Origin: Clostridiales bacterium
Lineage (GTDB): Bacteria > Bacillota > Clostridia > HGM11327
Direction: 5' to 3'
Length of the DNA: 46,098 nt
Assembly: GCA_015056385.1 (NCBI GenBank)
Contig: SVGI01000004.1
Span: 1 to 46,098, forward strand
Both the position numbers and the translations under genes were made by a program. Of the stretch, positions 28,618 through 37,335 are shown piece after piece. How positions within the stretch are numbered: position 1 is the stretch's first letter; every line of letters starts with the position of its first letter. The notes beneath the pieces were generated by a model that did no database searches, was not told where the DNA came from, and saw nothing but the letters and a program-made list of their open reading frames with translations.

Positions 28618-28623
28618 ATTATA
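28618..28623 (-). promoter_or_regulatory. Candidate -10 (TATAAT) for surface-protein gene
   Basis: Minus-strand GGTTATAATGATACC; no clear -35, so weak. Confidence 0.4.
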
Positions 28624-28757
28624 ACCTCTCATGAAAAAAACACAGTGTTTTACAACGGAACGTGTGTAAAAATTTTTATTTACTGTTTGAATGAATAGTT
28701 GTAAGCCTTACATCGGTGTACCCGTATGAAAATGTACACCTGCTGAGCCTGTTGTCA

Positions 28758-28890
28758 GCGTGTGTATAGTAATTATGAGCGTGGGGATATAGATATTCCC
28801 ACGACAACCCTTATTAAAATTGCCGATTTCCATAAGGTATCTGTGGATTATCTTTTGGGGCGTACAAACAATTCAAAATTATATAAATAA
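28758..28890 (+). pseudogene. Degenerate remnant (C-terminal part) of an XRE-family HTH regulator
   Basis: In-frame QRVYSNYERGDIDIPTTLIKIADFHKVSVDYLLGRTNNSKLYK* with no start codon and an in-frame TGA upstream. Confidence 0.75.
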
Positions 28891-28924
28891 ACAGAGCAAG
28901 CCTTGTTTGACTTGCTCTGTTTTA
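28889..28924. terminator. Bidirectional terminator between XRE remnant and MATE gene
   Basis: AACAGAGCAAG-ccttgtttga-CTTGCTCTGTTTT. Confidence 0.8.
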
Positions 28925-28933
28925 CGTGTTTAA

Positions 28934-30247
28934 TTATAAATGCTCCTTGAGAAATTTTTTGTAGAAAATAAAGCCCACGGTGCTCGTTATTATTTCCGTT
29001 ACGGGGAACGTCATCCAGAACCAGTTCAGCCCCAGCCGTGAAAACAGAAATCCAAGGGGCACGAAGAGTATAACAGTGCGTATCACAGTAAGCAGTGAGC
29101 TTTTTATGCTGTAACCCACCGCCTGAAAAAATACGGGGAATATAAGTGAGGTTACCATGGGTATAAAGCTTATACCCACAAAGTGAAAGCCTACGCTTCC
29201 TATCTCTATTACAAGAGGGTCAGAGGTAAACACCTTAAGCATTTCTACGGGTATTATGTTAAAGCAAAGTGTTCCTAAAAACATTAAGGCCATACCAAAG
29301 CATATTGCAAAGCTGAATGTCTTTTTACAGCGTTCAATATTTTTTGCGGCGTAGTTAAAGCTTATTACCGGTATAATACAGGTTTGCATTGCTCCAAGGG
29401 GAATAAAGAAAAACGTCTGCCATTTATAGTATAGCCCCAGCGCCGTAACAGCCTGATCCGAAAACAGGGACAGTATAAGATTAAGACCTAAAATATAAAA
29501 GGTGTATGCAGACTGCATTAAAATATTCGGCATACCGAAATGAAATATTTCCCTTATATTGCGAAGACGGATTGAGCCCCGGGAGATTTTTCTGAAGCCA
29601 CCCTTAAATACGATTAAGGCGGCAACAACTTGTCCTGTTACAGTTGCTGTTGCGGCACCGGAAATCCCCATTTTCGGAAAGCCCAGGAGGCCGAAGATAA
29701 GTATAGGGTCAAGCACGATGTTGGTAACTGCACCTATAATCTGTGCCAGCATCGGCGTTCTCATATTGCCGTTTGCCTGAAGCACCTTTGTCCATACGCT
29801 TTCAAGAAAAAGCCCAAAGCTCATTACACATATAATTCTGCCGTAGGTAACAACGTCGTTTATTACATCAGGAGAATCTGTGGACATTCTTGCGTAGGCG
29901 GGCATAATAAGCCAACACACCCCCGCAAACAAAAGCCATATAATAATGGCGAGGGGAGTGCCTATACCTGCGTATTTATCGGCCTCACCTCTTTTGTTTA
30001 TTCCAAGCCTTGCAGCCATTATGGTATTGATGCCTACGCCTGTACCTACGGCAAGGGCTATCATAAGAAGCTGTAAAGGGTACACCACGGATAATGCGGT
30101 AAGCCCTGTTTGAGAGCATTTTCCCACAAAAAAGCTGTCTACAATATTATAAAGAGCCTGGATAAGCTGTGCAAGCATAACAGGGGGAGCAAGCTTGAGT
30201 AAAATCCTGCTTACCCTTTCTGTTGAGAAATAATTGGTTGCGTCCAC
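28934..30247 (-). CDS. MATE family efflux transporter
   Basis: 12-TM MatE protein; LAPPVMLAQLIQALYNIVDSFFVGKCSQTGLTALSVVYPLQLL. Confidence 0.93.
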   Translation of the reverse strand: MDATNYFSTERVSRILLKLAPPVMLAQLIQALYNIVDSFFVGKCSQTGLTALSVVYPLQLLMIALAVGTGVGINTIMAARLGINKRGEADKYAGIGTPLAIIIWLLFAGVCWLIMPAYARMSTDSPDVINDVVTYGRIICVMSFGLFLESVWTKVLQANGNMRTPMLAQIIGAVTNIVLDPILIFGLLGFPKMGISGAATATVTGQVVAALIVFKGGFRKISRGSIRLRNIREIFHFGMPNILMQSAYTFYILGLNLILSLFSDQAVTALGLYYKWQTFFFIPLGAMQTCIIPVISFNYAAKNIERCKKTFSFAICFGMALMFLGTLCFNIIPVEMLKVFTSDPLVIEIGSVGFHFVGISFIPMVTSLIFPVFFQAVGYSIKSSLLTVIRTVILFVPLGFLFSRLGLNWFWMTFPVTEIITSTVGFIFYKKFLKEHL

Positions 30248-30323
30248 TATCTTATCCTCTGTATTCTAAGTATTGTAACAAACAGTAAGGTATTATATCA
30301 CGGCCAAGTAAAAAAAGATACAA

Positions 30324-30357
30324 AAAATCAGCGCTGCAGCTAAGGCAACGCTGATTT
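30324..30357 (-). terminator. Terminator after YwaF-like gene (minus strand)
   Basis: AAATCAGCG-ttgccttagctgcag-CGCTGATTTTTTG on the minus strand. Confidence 0.65.
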
Positions 30358-30385
30358 AAGTGATTATCTGATGTAAAAGAGTGTG

Positions 30386-31171
30386 TTACAAAGTACTGCC
30401 GCTGCGCTTTTGCTTTATTTCCTTTATAATTTGGGGAAGGGAAACGATAGTAAACAGAACGCAAATAATACCAAGGGCTACAACAAGCCTTGCCCATACA
30501 TTGGAGGGCAAAACGTTAGCTAAGGAATCCCCCGGTGTACCTGCGGCAAGATACATATAGTTAGCGTCGGGGATGTTAAGGTTTGCATAAATTGCAAGGC
30601 ACGCAAGTATTGAAAGGGCTGTAAGGGGCTTGTACACCTTTCTGAAATCCGGCCTGAAGCCGTGTACGAACATCATATAGAACACACCGAGAATAGGGAA
30701 TATGTGCTCTATCCAGAATGAATAGTACCTGTAATGCCCAAAGCCAAGCTTTGTGATTACTGCAGGGGTGATAAGGGGGATAAGCCCAAGCGTAAGGGCT
30801 ATGTAAAACGCTATGTCAAACATATGCCTGTTTTTCTTGATAAGCATAAATGCGGCAATATACGCTGTCCATTCGCATACCTGCAGAGGGAGAAATGTCA
30901 TCATCTGTGTTCCGTCCATACTGTTACCTACGTAAAGCAGGCGCCAATAATAGGAGCATTCGTTGAAAATCAGCCAAACACCTATAAGCGTTCTGAACGT
31001 ATCCTCATATTTCCAACCGCGAAGCTTGTCCTTGTAACGGTACGTAAGAAATATGCCTACGATAAGTAAAAGGATAGGTAAAAGGTGCGCCAATGAAAAA
31101 TACTCAAAAATAGGGGTTTTGCTGTATCCGAAAAAGCCCTCGCTGTGGTATTCGTAAACGAAATTGTCCAT
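30386..31171 (-). CDS. YwaF/TIGR02206-like integral membrane protein
   Basis: Multi-TM; NECSYYWRLL, LPLQVCEWTAYIAAFMLI, HIFPILGVFYMMF. Confidence 0.75.
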   Translation of the reverse strand: MDNFVYEYHSEGFFGYSKTPIFEYFSLAHLLPILLLIVGIFLTYRYKDKLRGWKYEDTFRTLIGVWLIFNECSYYWRLLYVGNSMDGTQMMTFLPLQVCEWTAYIAAFMLIKKNRHMFDIAFYIALTLGLIPLITPAVITKLGFGHYRYYSFWIEHIFPILGVFYMMFVHGFRPDFRKVYKPLTALSILACLAIYANLNIPDANYMYLAAGTPGDSLANVLPSNVWARLVVALGIICVLFTIVSLPQIIKEIKQKRSGSTL

Positions 31172-31239
31172 AGTTTTTCTCCCGCTTTATATCTTTATTG
31201 TTTTGCCTGTTATGTAAAAAGGCTTGGATTCTGAAATGT

Positions 31240-32361
31240 TTATTGCAGGTTACCCTTAACGGTAGTAATTCGCCTGAAAATATTGCCTGCGGTACGTGCT
31301 GTAAACCGAAGTATGCGTGAGAAGGCGTACATCACAAGCAGGGTCCATATAAGTATAAAAATCGGATATTTCGGCAGATACGCTATCCACTGGCACGTTT
31401 TTAACGGTGTAAAGAATATGCCGTGAAGAAACCACATATTCGTGCTTTCTTCAGAAAGCCTTGTTAAGATAAATTCAAGAGGCTTCCATGAAATGGAATT
31501 TAGTATTGTTAGAACCGCATAAATAAATATCGGCGTAAATATAGACAGACCGGACATTTTGTATATCCAGACGATGCCGGTATAGTTCCAGAGAAGCACC
31601 ATAGCTATTATGGCAAAAATTGATGCGGCAAGTAAAATGCCCTTTCTCAAATGTTTGGACAGGAACGTATGAAAAACAGTGTATATATTGTATTTTGCAA
31701 ACAAGTATCCCAGCATACCTATATGCCCCCAGGTTGCAAACGAGGAAAAAAGGGTCTGTATGGTGGAGATGGAGCCTTTGAATATGAGGCGGTTAAGTAT
31801 AAAATATCCGCCGAATAAAATGCCTGATATAAGTATAGAGTCTACTATGAAATTACGCCTGCAAAGCCGCGCTAACAATGGGGATATAAGCAGGAACATA
31901 ATGTAAAAGGAAACGTACCAGGCAAATACAGGGTGAATGGTACTGAAATATGCCCAGTCAAACCCTGTGGCGGTGGATATTCCAAAGCATTGCTGAAGGA
32001 ACATTCCAACAGAGGGGAAGGGCTCCTTCATAATGAAGACGTAAATCAAAAATACGAAAAAAATCCCCCAATATTTAATGAGAAATCCCACAATTCTTTT
32101 TATAACGGATTTGAAGCAGCTGTATTCGTTTTGCTTTATGAATAAAACGTATCCCGATATAAATGCAAATATACCAACGCATATTTTGCCAAAGGAAGCA
32201 AGCATCTCATCGATGGCTATGCTGCCTATATATGTAAGAATAATAGGATTATCGGGAGTACGCCATTGGGGAAATCCAATAAAATGATGAAAAAACATAG
32301 CAATTATTGCAATTCCCTTGAGTAGCTGAGTTTCTCTTTTTCCAAAGCTGAACTGTTGCAT
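31240..32361 (-). CDS. Acyltransferase family 3 membrane protein
   Basis: KGIAIIAMFFHHFIGFPQW N-terminus, multi-TM, MWFLHGIFF. Confidence 0.8.
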   Translation of the reverse strand: MQQFSFGKRETQLLKGIAIIAMFFHHFIGFPQWRTPDNPIILTYIGSIAIDEMLASFGKICVGIFAFISGYVLFIKQNEYSCFKSVIKRIVGFLIKYWGIFFVFLIYVFIMKEPFPSVGMFLQQCFGISTATGFDWAYFSTIHPVFAWYVSFYIMFLLISPLLARLCRRNFIVDSILISGILFGGYFILNRLIFKGSISTIQTLFSSFATWGHIGMLGYLFAKYNIYTVFHTFLSKHLRKGILLAASIFAIIAMVLLWNYTGIVWIYKMSGLSIFTPIFIYAVLTILNSISWKPLEFILTRLSEESTNMWFLHGIFFTPLKTCQWIAYLPKYPIFILIWTLLVMYAFSRILRFTARTAGNIFRRITTVKGNLQ

Positions 32362-32598
32362 TTTTCACCATTTACCTTGTAGAATAGCCTTGTTTTTTGG
32401 CGCTTTTACTCTATTTTATCATAATGTTAGAAAAACACAATAGGTAAACCAACTCCGTTAGATTATTACAACGCTGCATTTTTTATTAACAGTTTTGTTT
32501 TTTACAACATAAAATGGCATATAATTGATAAGCTGCTTGAAAATAAAGCGGTTTTGTCTTATAATTCCCATTTGTGTACGGGAAAGGAGGGTCTTGAT

Positions 32599-33450
32599 AT
32601 GGAGGCGTGGATTTTACTCAGCGCATCATACGGCATAATTAAGGGCTGCAGAGAGCCTATTAAGAAAAGAGTGTTAAAGGACGTTAATTTAACAACTGCC
32701 CTTTTCGTATATACATTTATCGGATTTTTAATGGCTATCCCTACGGCTACAGGTATTTTTGATATTCCACCTGGTATGTTTGTGTGGATAATCCTTAAAT
32801 CCTGCGCCGTTTTCTTTGCGTGGATGCTTTCCTTTGCGGTATTAAGGAAGCTTCCCATAAGCATCTACGGCGTTACAGATATGTCCCAGGTTATTTTTTC
32901 TACACTTATGGGTGTTGTGTTCTTGCACGAAAGCCTTACCCTTAAGGGTATATTAAGCCTTGTTCTTGTGGCAGGCGGACTTTATCTTGCAAACCGCAAA
33001 ACCTCTGCAACAAAGGAGGAATACCCAATACGCTACGTATGGCTTTTATTGCTTTCCTGCTTTATGAACGGGGTTTCAGGTACGCTGGATAAGTACATAA
33101 TGTCCTCGGGTACTGTTACAAGCTCTGCATTACAGTTCTGGTTTATGCTTATCCTGTCTGTTATGTATCTTGTGTATATATTTATCAGAAGAGAAAGGCT
33201 GGAGCTTAAAAAGGCCCTTACAAACCCGTGGATATACGTCTTAAGCTTCTCTCTTGTGCTGGGGGACAGGCTGCTTTTTATTGCAAATTCAGACCCTGCA
33301 AGTAAGGTTACGGTTATGACCCTTATTAAGCAAAGCTCCGCCATAGTTACTATTGTGCTTGGTAAGGTGCTGTATCACGAAAAGCATATTGTCAAAAAGA
33401 TACTGTGCGCGCTTATTATACTTGCGGGAATTGCACTTGCCGTTTTATAA
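32599..33450 (+). CDS. EamA/DMT family transporter
   Basis: MEAWILLSASYGIIKGCREPIKKRVL; SD AAAGGAGG before ATG 32599 (track start 32554). Confidence 0.82.
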   Translation: MEAWILLSASYGIIKGCREPIKKRVLKDVNLTTALFVYTFIGFLMAIPTATGIFDIPPGMFVWIILKSCAVFFAWMLSFAVLRKLPISIYGVTDMSQVIFSTLMGVVFLHESLTLKGILSLVLVAGGLYLANRKTSATKEEYPIRYVWLLLLSCFMNGVSGTLDKYIMSSGTVTSSALQFWFMLILSVMYLVYIFIRRERLELKKALTNPWIYVLSFSLVLGDRLLFIANSDPASKVTVMTLIKQSSAIVTIVLGKVLYHEKHIVKKILCALIILAGIALAVL

Positions 33451-33455
33451 GAAAA

Positions 33456-33494
33456 AAATACTTATCTCATTAACACGGGATAAGTATTATTTTT
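33456..33494. terminator. Bidirectional terminator
   Basis: AATACTTATC-tcattaacacgg-GATAAGTATT flanked by A and T runs. Confidence 0.8.
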
Positions 33495-34029
33495 TACGCT
33501 TTTGAGCTTTTATAAGCCTTATTATCCGGGGTCTGTTGTATCTTTGCATTATAACGAATATCCCGTCGTAACAGGCGGATAATACAGAGGTTATAATAAA
33601 TACCGACAGGGAGCCGAAATATACGGCGGAAATTATGGGGAGAAAGCTTAATACGATAATAGCCTCGTGAACCAATTCTGCCTGGCAGGTAGCCTGTGCG
33701 ATTTCATCCCAGGTGTGGTACTTTGGATCGAAAATTGTTGGGTCATACGTAGGCATTTTAGCCTTCCATTTGTGAACGCCGATTACCTTGTAAAGCCTTT
33801 GCTCGGTATTGCCAACGCGAAACCACCTTAAGCTATAATTTATGCGGTTATGAAATATGCCGTTTATTACGGCGCCTACGACAAGGCGCATTATAAGGTG
33901 GTAGGCAGTTGTACCGAATGTAATTGCAAGGGGTAGAAATAACGTTGTATAGGTGTATTTGTATAAAACAGCAAAAAGCACAGTTAATAAGGCTGATACA
34001 AGTGCCGTAATTTTCATTTTTTTAGCCAT
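33487..34029 (-). CDS. CrtO-like (glycosyl-4,4'-diaponeurosporenoate acyltransferase family) membrane protein
   Basis: WFRVGNTEQRLYKVIGVHKWKAKMPTYDP...CQAELVHEAIIVLSFLP...YDGIFVIMQRYNRPRIIRL; SD AGGAG before ATG 34029. Confidence 0.6.
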   Translation of the reverse strand: MAKKMKITALVSALLTVLFAVLYKYTYTTLFLPLAITFGTTAYHLIMRLVVGAVINGIFHNRINYSLRWFRVGNTEQRLYKVIGVHKWKAKMPTYDPTIFDPKYHTWDEIAQATCQAELVHEAIIVLSFLPIISAVYFGSLSVFIITSVLSACYDGIFVIMQRYNRPRIIRLIKAQKRKK

Positions 34030-34109
34030 AAGCGCTCCTGCAATATTTCGTTTTACAAGCCTATTATAACCCTGCAACAAAAAAGGCAGAGAAAATTTCT
34101 CTGCCTTTC

Positions 34110-35168
34110 TTATGCAACGGCGTTAAGCATATTCTCAATAAAAATTCCGTATCCCCGTGTAGGGTCGTTTACTAAAACGTGGGTTACAGCACCGATAATC
34201 TTCCCGTCCTGAATAATGGGCGAGCCGCTCATACCCTGAACTATACCGCCTGTAAGGCTTAAAAGCTCCTCATCCGTAACGCGGATTATCATATTTTTCT
34301 CACCTCTTGAAAGGGGTACGCATATTTTTTCAATGGATATATCGTATATTTTAGTGCCCGAATCTCCTACGGTGGAGATTATCTGCGCCTTGCCTACGTG
34401 TACCTCGCTTGATTTTCCAACAGGCACAGTAGCGCTTTTGAAATAGGATTTATCCGTTATTTTGCCGTATAGTCCGCAATAGGTGTTGTTGGATATTCTG
34501 CCTACCTCTCCAAATGCGGAAAAGCTTCCCTGAAGCTCCCCCGGCGCACCTGAAATTCCTTTAATTGCACCGGTTACCGAAACCCTTGTAATTTTTCCGC
34601 TTTTTACGGGTAAGATAACACCGGAAACGTTATCTGCTATTGCATGGCCGAGGGCTCCGTAATTACCTGTTGCAGGGTCTATAAAGGTAAGTGTACCAAG
34701 GCCTGTGGTGTGGTCCCTAAGCCATACACCTATTTTTGTTTCGCCCACGGTGTCCTTTACAGGCGTAAGGTATACGGTTTTGCTATCCGCGCCCCTTATA
34801 AGAGATATTTCCACAGGTGATTTCTCTGAGGCCTCAACAAGCCTTGAAAAATGCTCCATGTTATCTATTTTCACGCCGTTAACATGGGTAAGCATATCTC
34901 CGGGAAGTATACCTGCCTCGGCAGCAGGGGAAAGCATTTGCCCCGACTGGCTTTTTACCTCGTTTATGCCTCCTACAAGAAGCCCGTCTGTTTCCATCAT
35001 TATACCTATACATTCTCCGGAGGGTATTACCTCAAGGGGTATGTTGGCAGAGGTTGCCTGTACATTTATATTAGGCGTCTGGGCTGTGAGTACAGTCAGG
35101 GCGCCTAAAGCACATACAATACTCCGCAGAATGCTTTTAAGGTGCTTTTTTATTCTTTTTTCATTCAA
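34110..35168 (-). CDS. spoIVB: SpoIVB-type S55 peptidase with PDZ domain
   Basis: PDZ domain; S55 region GGIVQGMSGSPIIQDGKIIGAVTHVLVNDPTRGYGIFIENML; probable TTG start at 35168 with GGGAG SD (track gives 35207). Confidence 0.85.
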   Translation of the reverse strand: MNEKRIKKHLKSILRSIVCALGALTVLTAQTPNINVQATSANIPLEVIPSGECIGIMMETDGLLVGGINEVKSQSGQMLSPAAEAGILPGDMLTHVNGVKIDNMEHFSRLVEASEKSPVEISLIRGADSKTVYLTPVKDTVGETKIGVWLRDHTTGLGTLTFIDPATGNYGALGHAIADNVSGVILPVKSGKITRVSVTGAIKGISGAPGELQGSFSAFGEVGRISNNTYCGLYGKITDKSYFKSATVPVGKSSEVHVGKAQIISTVGDSGTKIYDISIEKICVPLSRGEKNMIIRVTDEELLSLTGGIVQGMSGSPIIQDGKIIGAVTHVLVNDPTRGYGIFIENMLNAVA

Positions 35169-35275
35169 TTTTTTTCTCCCTTCAAAATAAAATTGAAAAC
35201 GCCGCATATGACGCTTTCAAAAAATATTTTGTCCGTGATAAAAGCACCAATTCATTCAAGAAATATGTGTAAAAA

Positions 35276-35306
35276 CAAAAAATGCCCCGAAAAAACGGGG
35301 CATTCC
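35276..35306 (-). terminator. Terminator after asnA (minus strand)
   Basis: GAATGCCCCG-tttttt-CGGGGCATTTTTTGTTTTT on the minus strand. Confidence 0.85.
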
Positions 35307-35359
35307 AATTTATGTATAAAAATATCATTTGCCAAAAAAATGAAAAAAGAACAGCGGAA

Positions 35360-36340
35360 TTAAAGAAGCTCCAGGTTGTGCTCCTTACAGTAATCAATGT
35401 TTTTTTGGTCCCAAACGGAAACCTGAACCTCGCCTATATGCATTTTTTCCATAAGAAGCATACAGAGCCTTGATTGGCCGATGCCGCCGCCTATGGTATA
35501 GGGAAGCTGTGAGGAAAGAAGCATTTTATGGAATTCAAGCTCACGCCTGTCGTTACATCCTGCGAGGGTAAGCTGCCTGTCCATAGATTCCTCATCTACA
35601 CGTATTCCCATTGATGAAAGCTCAAGAGCAATATCAAGGGGCTTGTGGTAGAAGAAAATATCACCGTTAAGCTCCCAATCGTCATAGTCGGGGGCGCGCA
35701 TATCGTGCTTGCTTCCGTCCTTGAGTATTTTGCCTATCTGCATAATGAATACAGTGCCGTGCTTTTTTACGATTTCGTATTCTCTCTGCTTTGGGGTAAG
35801 TGAGGGGTAGAGGTCAAAAAGCTCCTGTGAGGTTATAAACTTAACCTCCCTGTTAAGAGAAACGGAAAGCTCCGGGAATATTCCCTTAAGCATCTCGGAG
35901 GTATCGCAAATAGCATCAACTATTTTCTGCACCGTATCCTTAAGATATTCTACGGTACGCTCCTCCTTAAGCATTACCTTTTCCCAATCCCACTGGTCAA
36001 CGTAAATGGAGTGTATATTATCCATATCGTCATCACGGCGTATAGCATTCATATCCGTATAAAGCCCCTCGCCGTGTGAAAACTGATATTTCTTAAGAGC
36101 AAGGCGCTTCCACTTTGCCAGGGAGTGTACAACCTCTGCACATGCGTTTGCACGGGGTATATCAAATGAAACAGGCCGCTCTATTCCGCTTAAGTTATCG
36201 TTTAAGCCTGTGTTGGGGTTTACGAATAACGGTGCTGAAACACGCTTCAGGTTAAGCTTGGTTGCCAGGGCGTCCTCAAAATATCTCTTTACAAGACCTA
36301 TTGAGGACTGTGTTTCATAAAGGGAAAGAATGGGCTTCAT
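35360..36340 (-). CDS. asnA: Aspartate--ammonia ligase
   Basis: LYETQSSIGLVKRYFEDAL; SGIERPVSFDI; YVDQWDWEKV; TIGGGIGQSRLCMLLM. Confidence 0.96.
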   Translation of the reverse strand: MKPILSLYETQSSIGLVKRYFEDALATKLNLKRVSAPLFVNPNTGLNDNLSGIERPVSFDIPRANACAEVVHSLAKWKRLALKKYQFSHGEGLYTDMNAIRRDDDMDNIHSIYVDQWDWEKVMLKEERTVEYLKDTVQKIVDAICDTSEMLKGIFPELSVSLNREVKFITSQELFDLYPSLTPKQREYEIVKKHGTVFIMQIGKILKDGSKHDMRAPDYDDWELNGDIFFYHKPLDIALELSSMGIRVDEESMDRQLTLAGCNDRRELEFHKMLLSSQLPYTIGGGIGQSRLCMLLMEKMHIGEVQVSVWDQKNIDYCKEHNLELL

Positions 36341-36501
36341 GCTGATTGCTCCTTTGAAATATTAGGGAAAATTATAATGTTTTAAGCTAATAATGTCAAT
36401 ACTCACACAGGCAAAATTACATTTCAAAAAATAATTTTTAATTGTCGCTTAAGGTAAAAGCAGTATAATATGGTCGTATTTAGTATTATTCAAAAGAAAT
36501 A

Positions 36502-36529
36502 TTGCATTTTTCAAAAAAAGATGTATAAT
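36502..36529 (+). promoter_or_regulatory. Candidate promoter for RR-HK-HtrA cluster
   Basis: TTGCAT, 16-nt spacer, TATAAT. Confidence 0.5.
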
Positions 36530-36584
36530 TGTATATGTGAAAGTAAGAGCAAATTGCTTTTTTGATAATAAGGAGGTACTTTCT

Positions 36585-37268
36585 GTGGATAATCTGAAAG
36601 TTATGATAGTTGATGACGATGTTAATATAGCTCAGCTCGTTAGGCTTTATGCTGAAAGAGAAGGCTGGCAGACAAACTGCTGCGAGAACGGTGCAGTTGC
36701 ATTGAGAGAGTTTAACCGCTTCAAGCCTGACGTTGTGATACTTGATATAATGATGCCGGAGATGGACGGCTGGGAAACGTGCAGAAGAATTCGTGAGTTT
36801 TCAACAGTACCGATAATTATGCTTACGGCAAAGGGTGAGGTTTTTGACGAGGTTGCAGGCCTTGATATGGGCGCAGACGACTATATCATAAAGCCCTTCG
36901 ATGCTAAAATACTTATGTCCCGTATCCGAGCAAATACTCGTAGAACCCATCTCGATACCTCAAAGGCATTGGTTTACCCCGACCTTGTTATTGAAATGGA
37001 TAACTACAAGGTTACGTATAAGGACGTTGAATACGATTTTCCCCCCAAGGAAATTGAGCTTTTGTACTTCCTTGCCTCAAATCCCAACAAGGTATTTACG
37101 CGTGAACAGCTTCTTGAAAACGTATGGGGCTTCGATTACTTTGGTGAAACAAGAACTATTGACGTTCATATGAAGCGTATCAGAAGTAAGCTTGGCGAGG
37201 ATGATCCCCATCAGAAATGGCAGCTCAAAACTGTTTGGGGTGTAGGCTACAAGTTTGAGGTTAAATAA
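36585..37268 (+). CDS. OmpR-family response regulator
   Basis: KVMIVDDDVNIAQLV, VILDIMMPEMDG, TVWGVGYKFEVK; GTG start at 36585 with SD AGGAGG (track 36537). Confidence 0.95.
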   Translation: MDNLKVMIVDDDVNIAQLVRLYAEREGWQTNCCENGAVALREFNRFKPDVVILDIMMPEMDGWETCRRIREFSTVPIIMLTAKGEVFDEVAGLDMGADDYIIKPFDAKILMSRIRANTRRTHLDTSKALVYPDLVIEMDNYKVTYKDVEYDFPPKEIELLYFLASNPNKVFTREQLLENVWGFDYFGETRTIDVHMKRIRSKLGEDDPHQKWQLKTVWGVGYKFEVK

Positions 37269-37283
37269 TTTTTGGTGAATTTA

Positions 37284-37318
37284 TCAGCTCCGTCGTCCTG
37301 TGCGGCGGAGCTGTTCTT
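37284..37318 (+). terminator. Hairpin between RR and HK genes (possible attenuator)
   Basis: CAGCTCCG-tcgtcctgtgcgg-CGGAGCTG followed by TTCTTTTC. Confidence 0.55.
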
Positions 37319-37335
37319 TTCAGAGGAAAATAATT

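Noticed and set aside
30252-30497. 81-aa minus-strand ORF overlapping the YwaF-like gene
   Set aside because: Alternative frame of the YwaF-like gene end and terminator; no homology visible.
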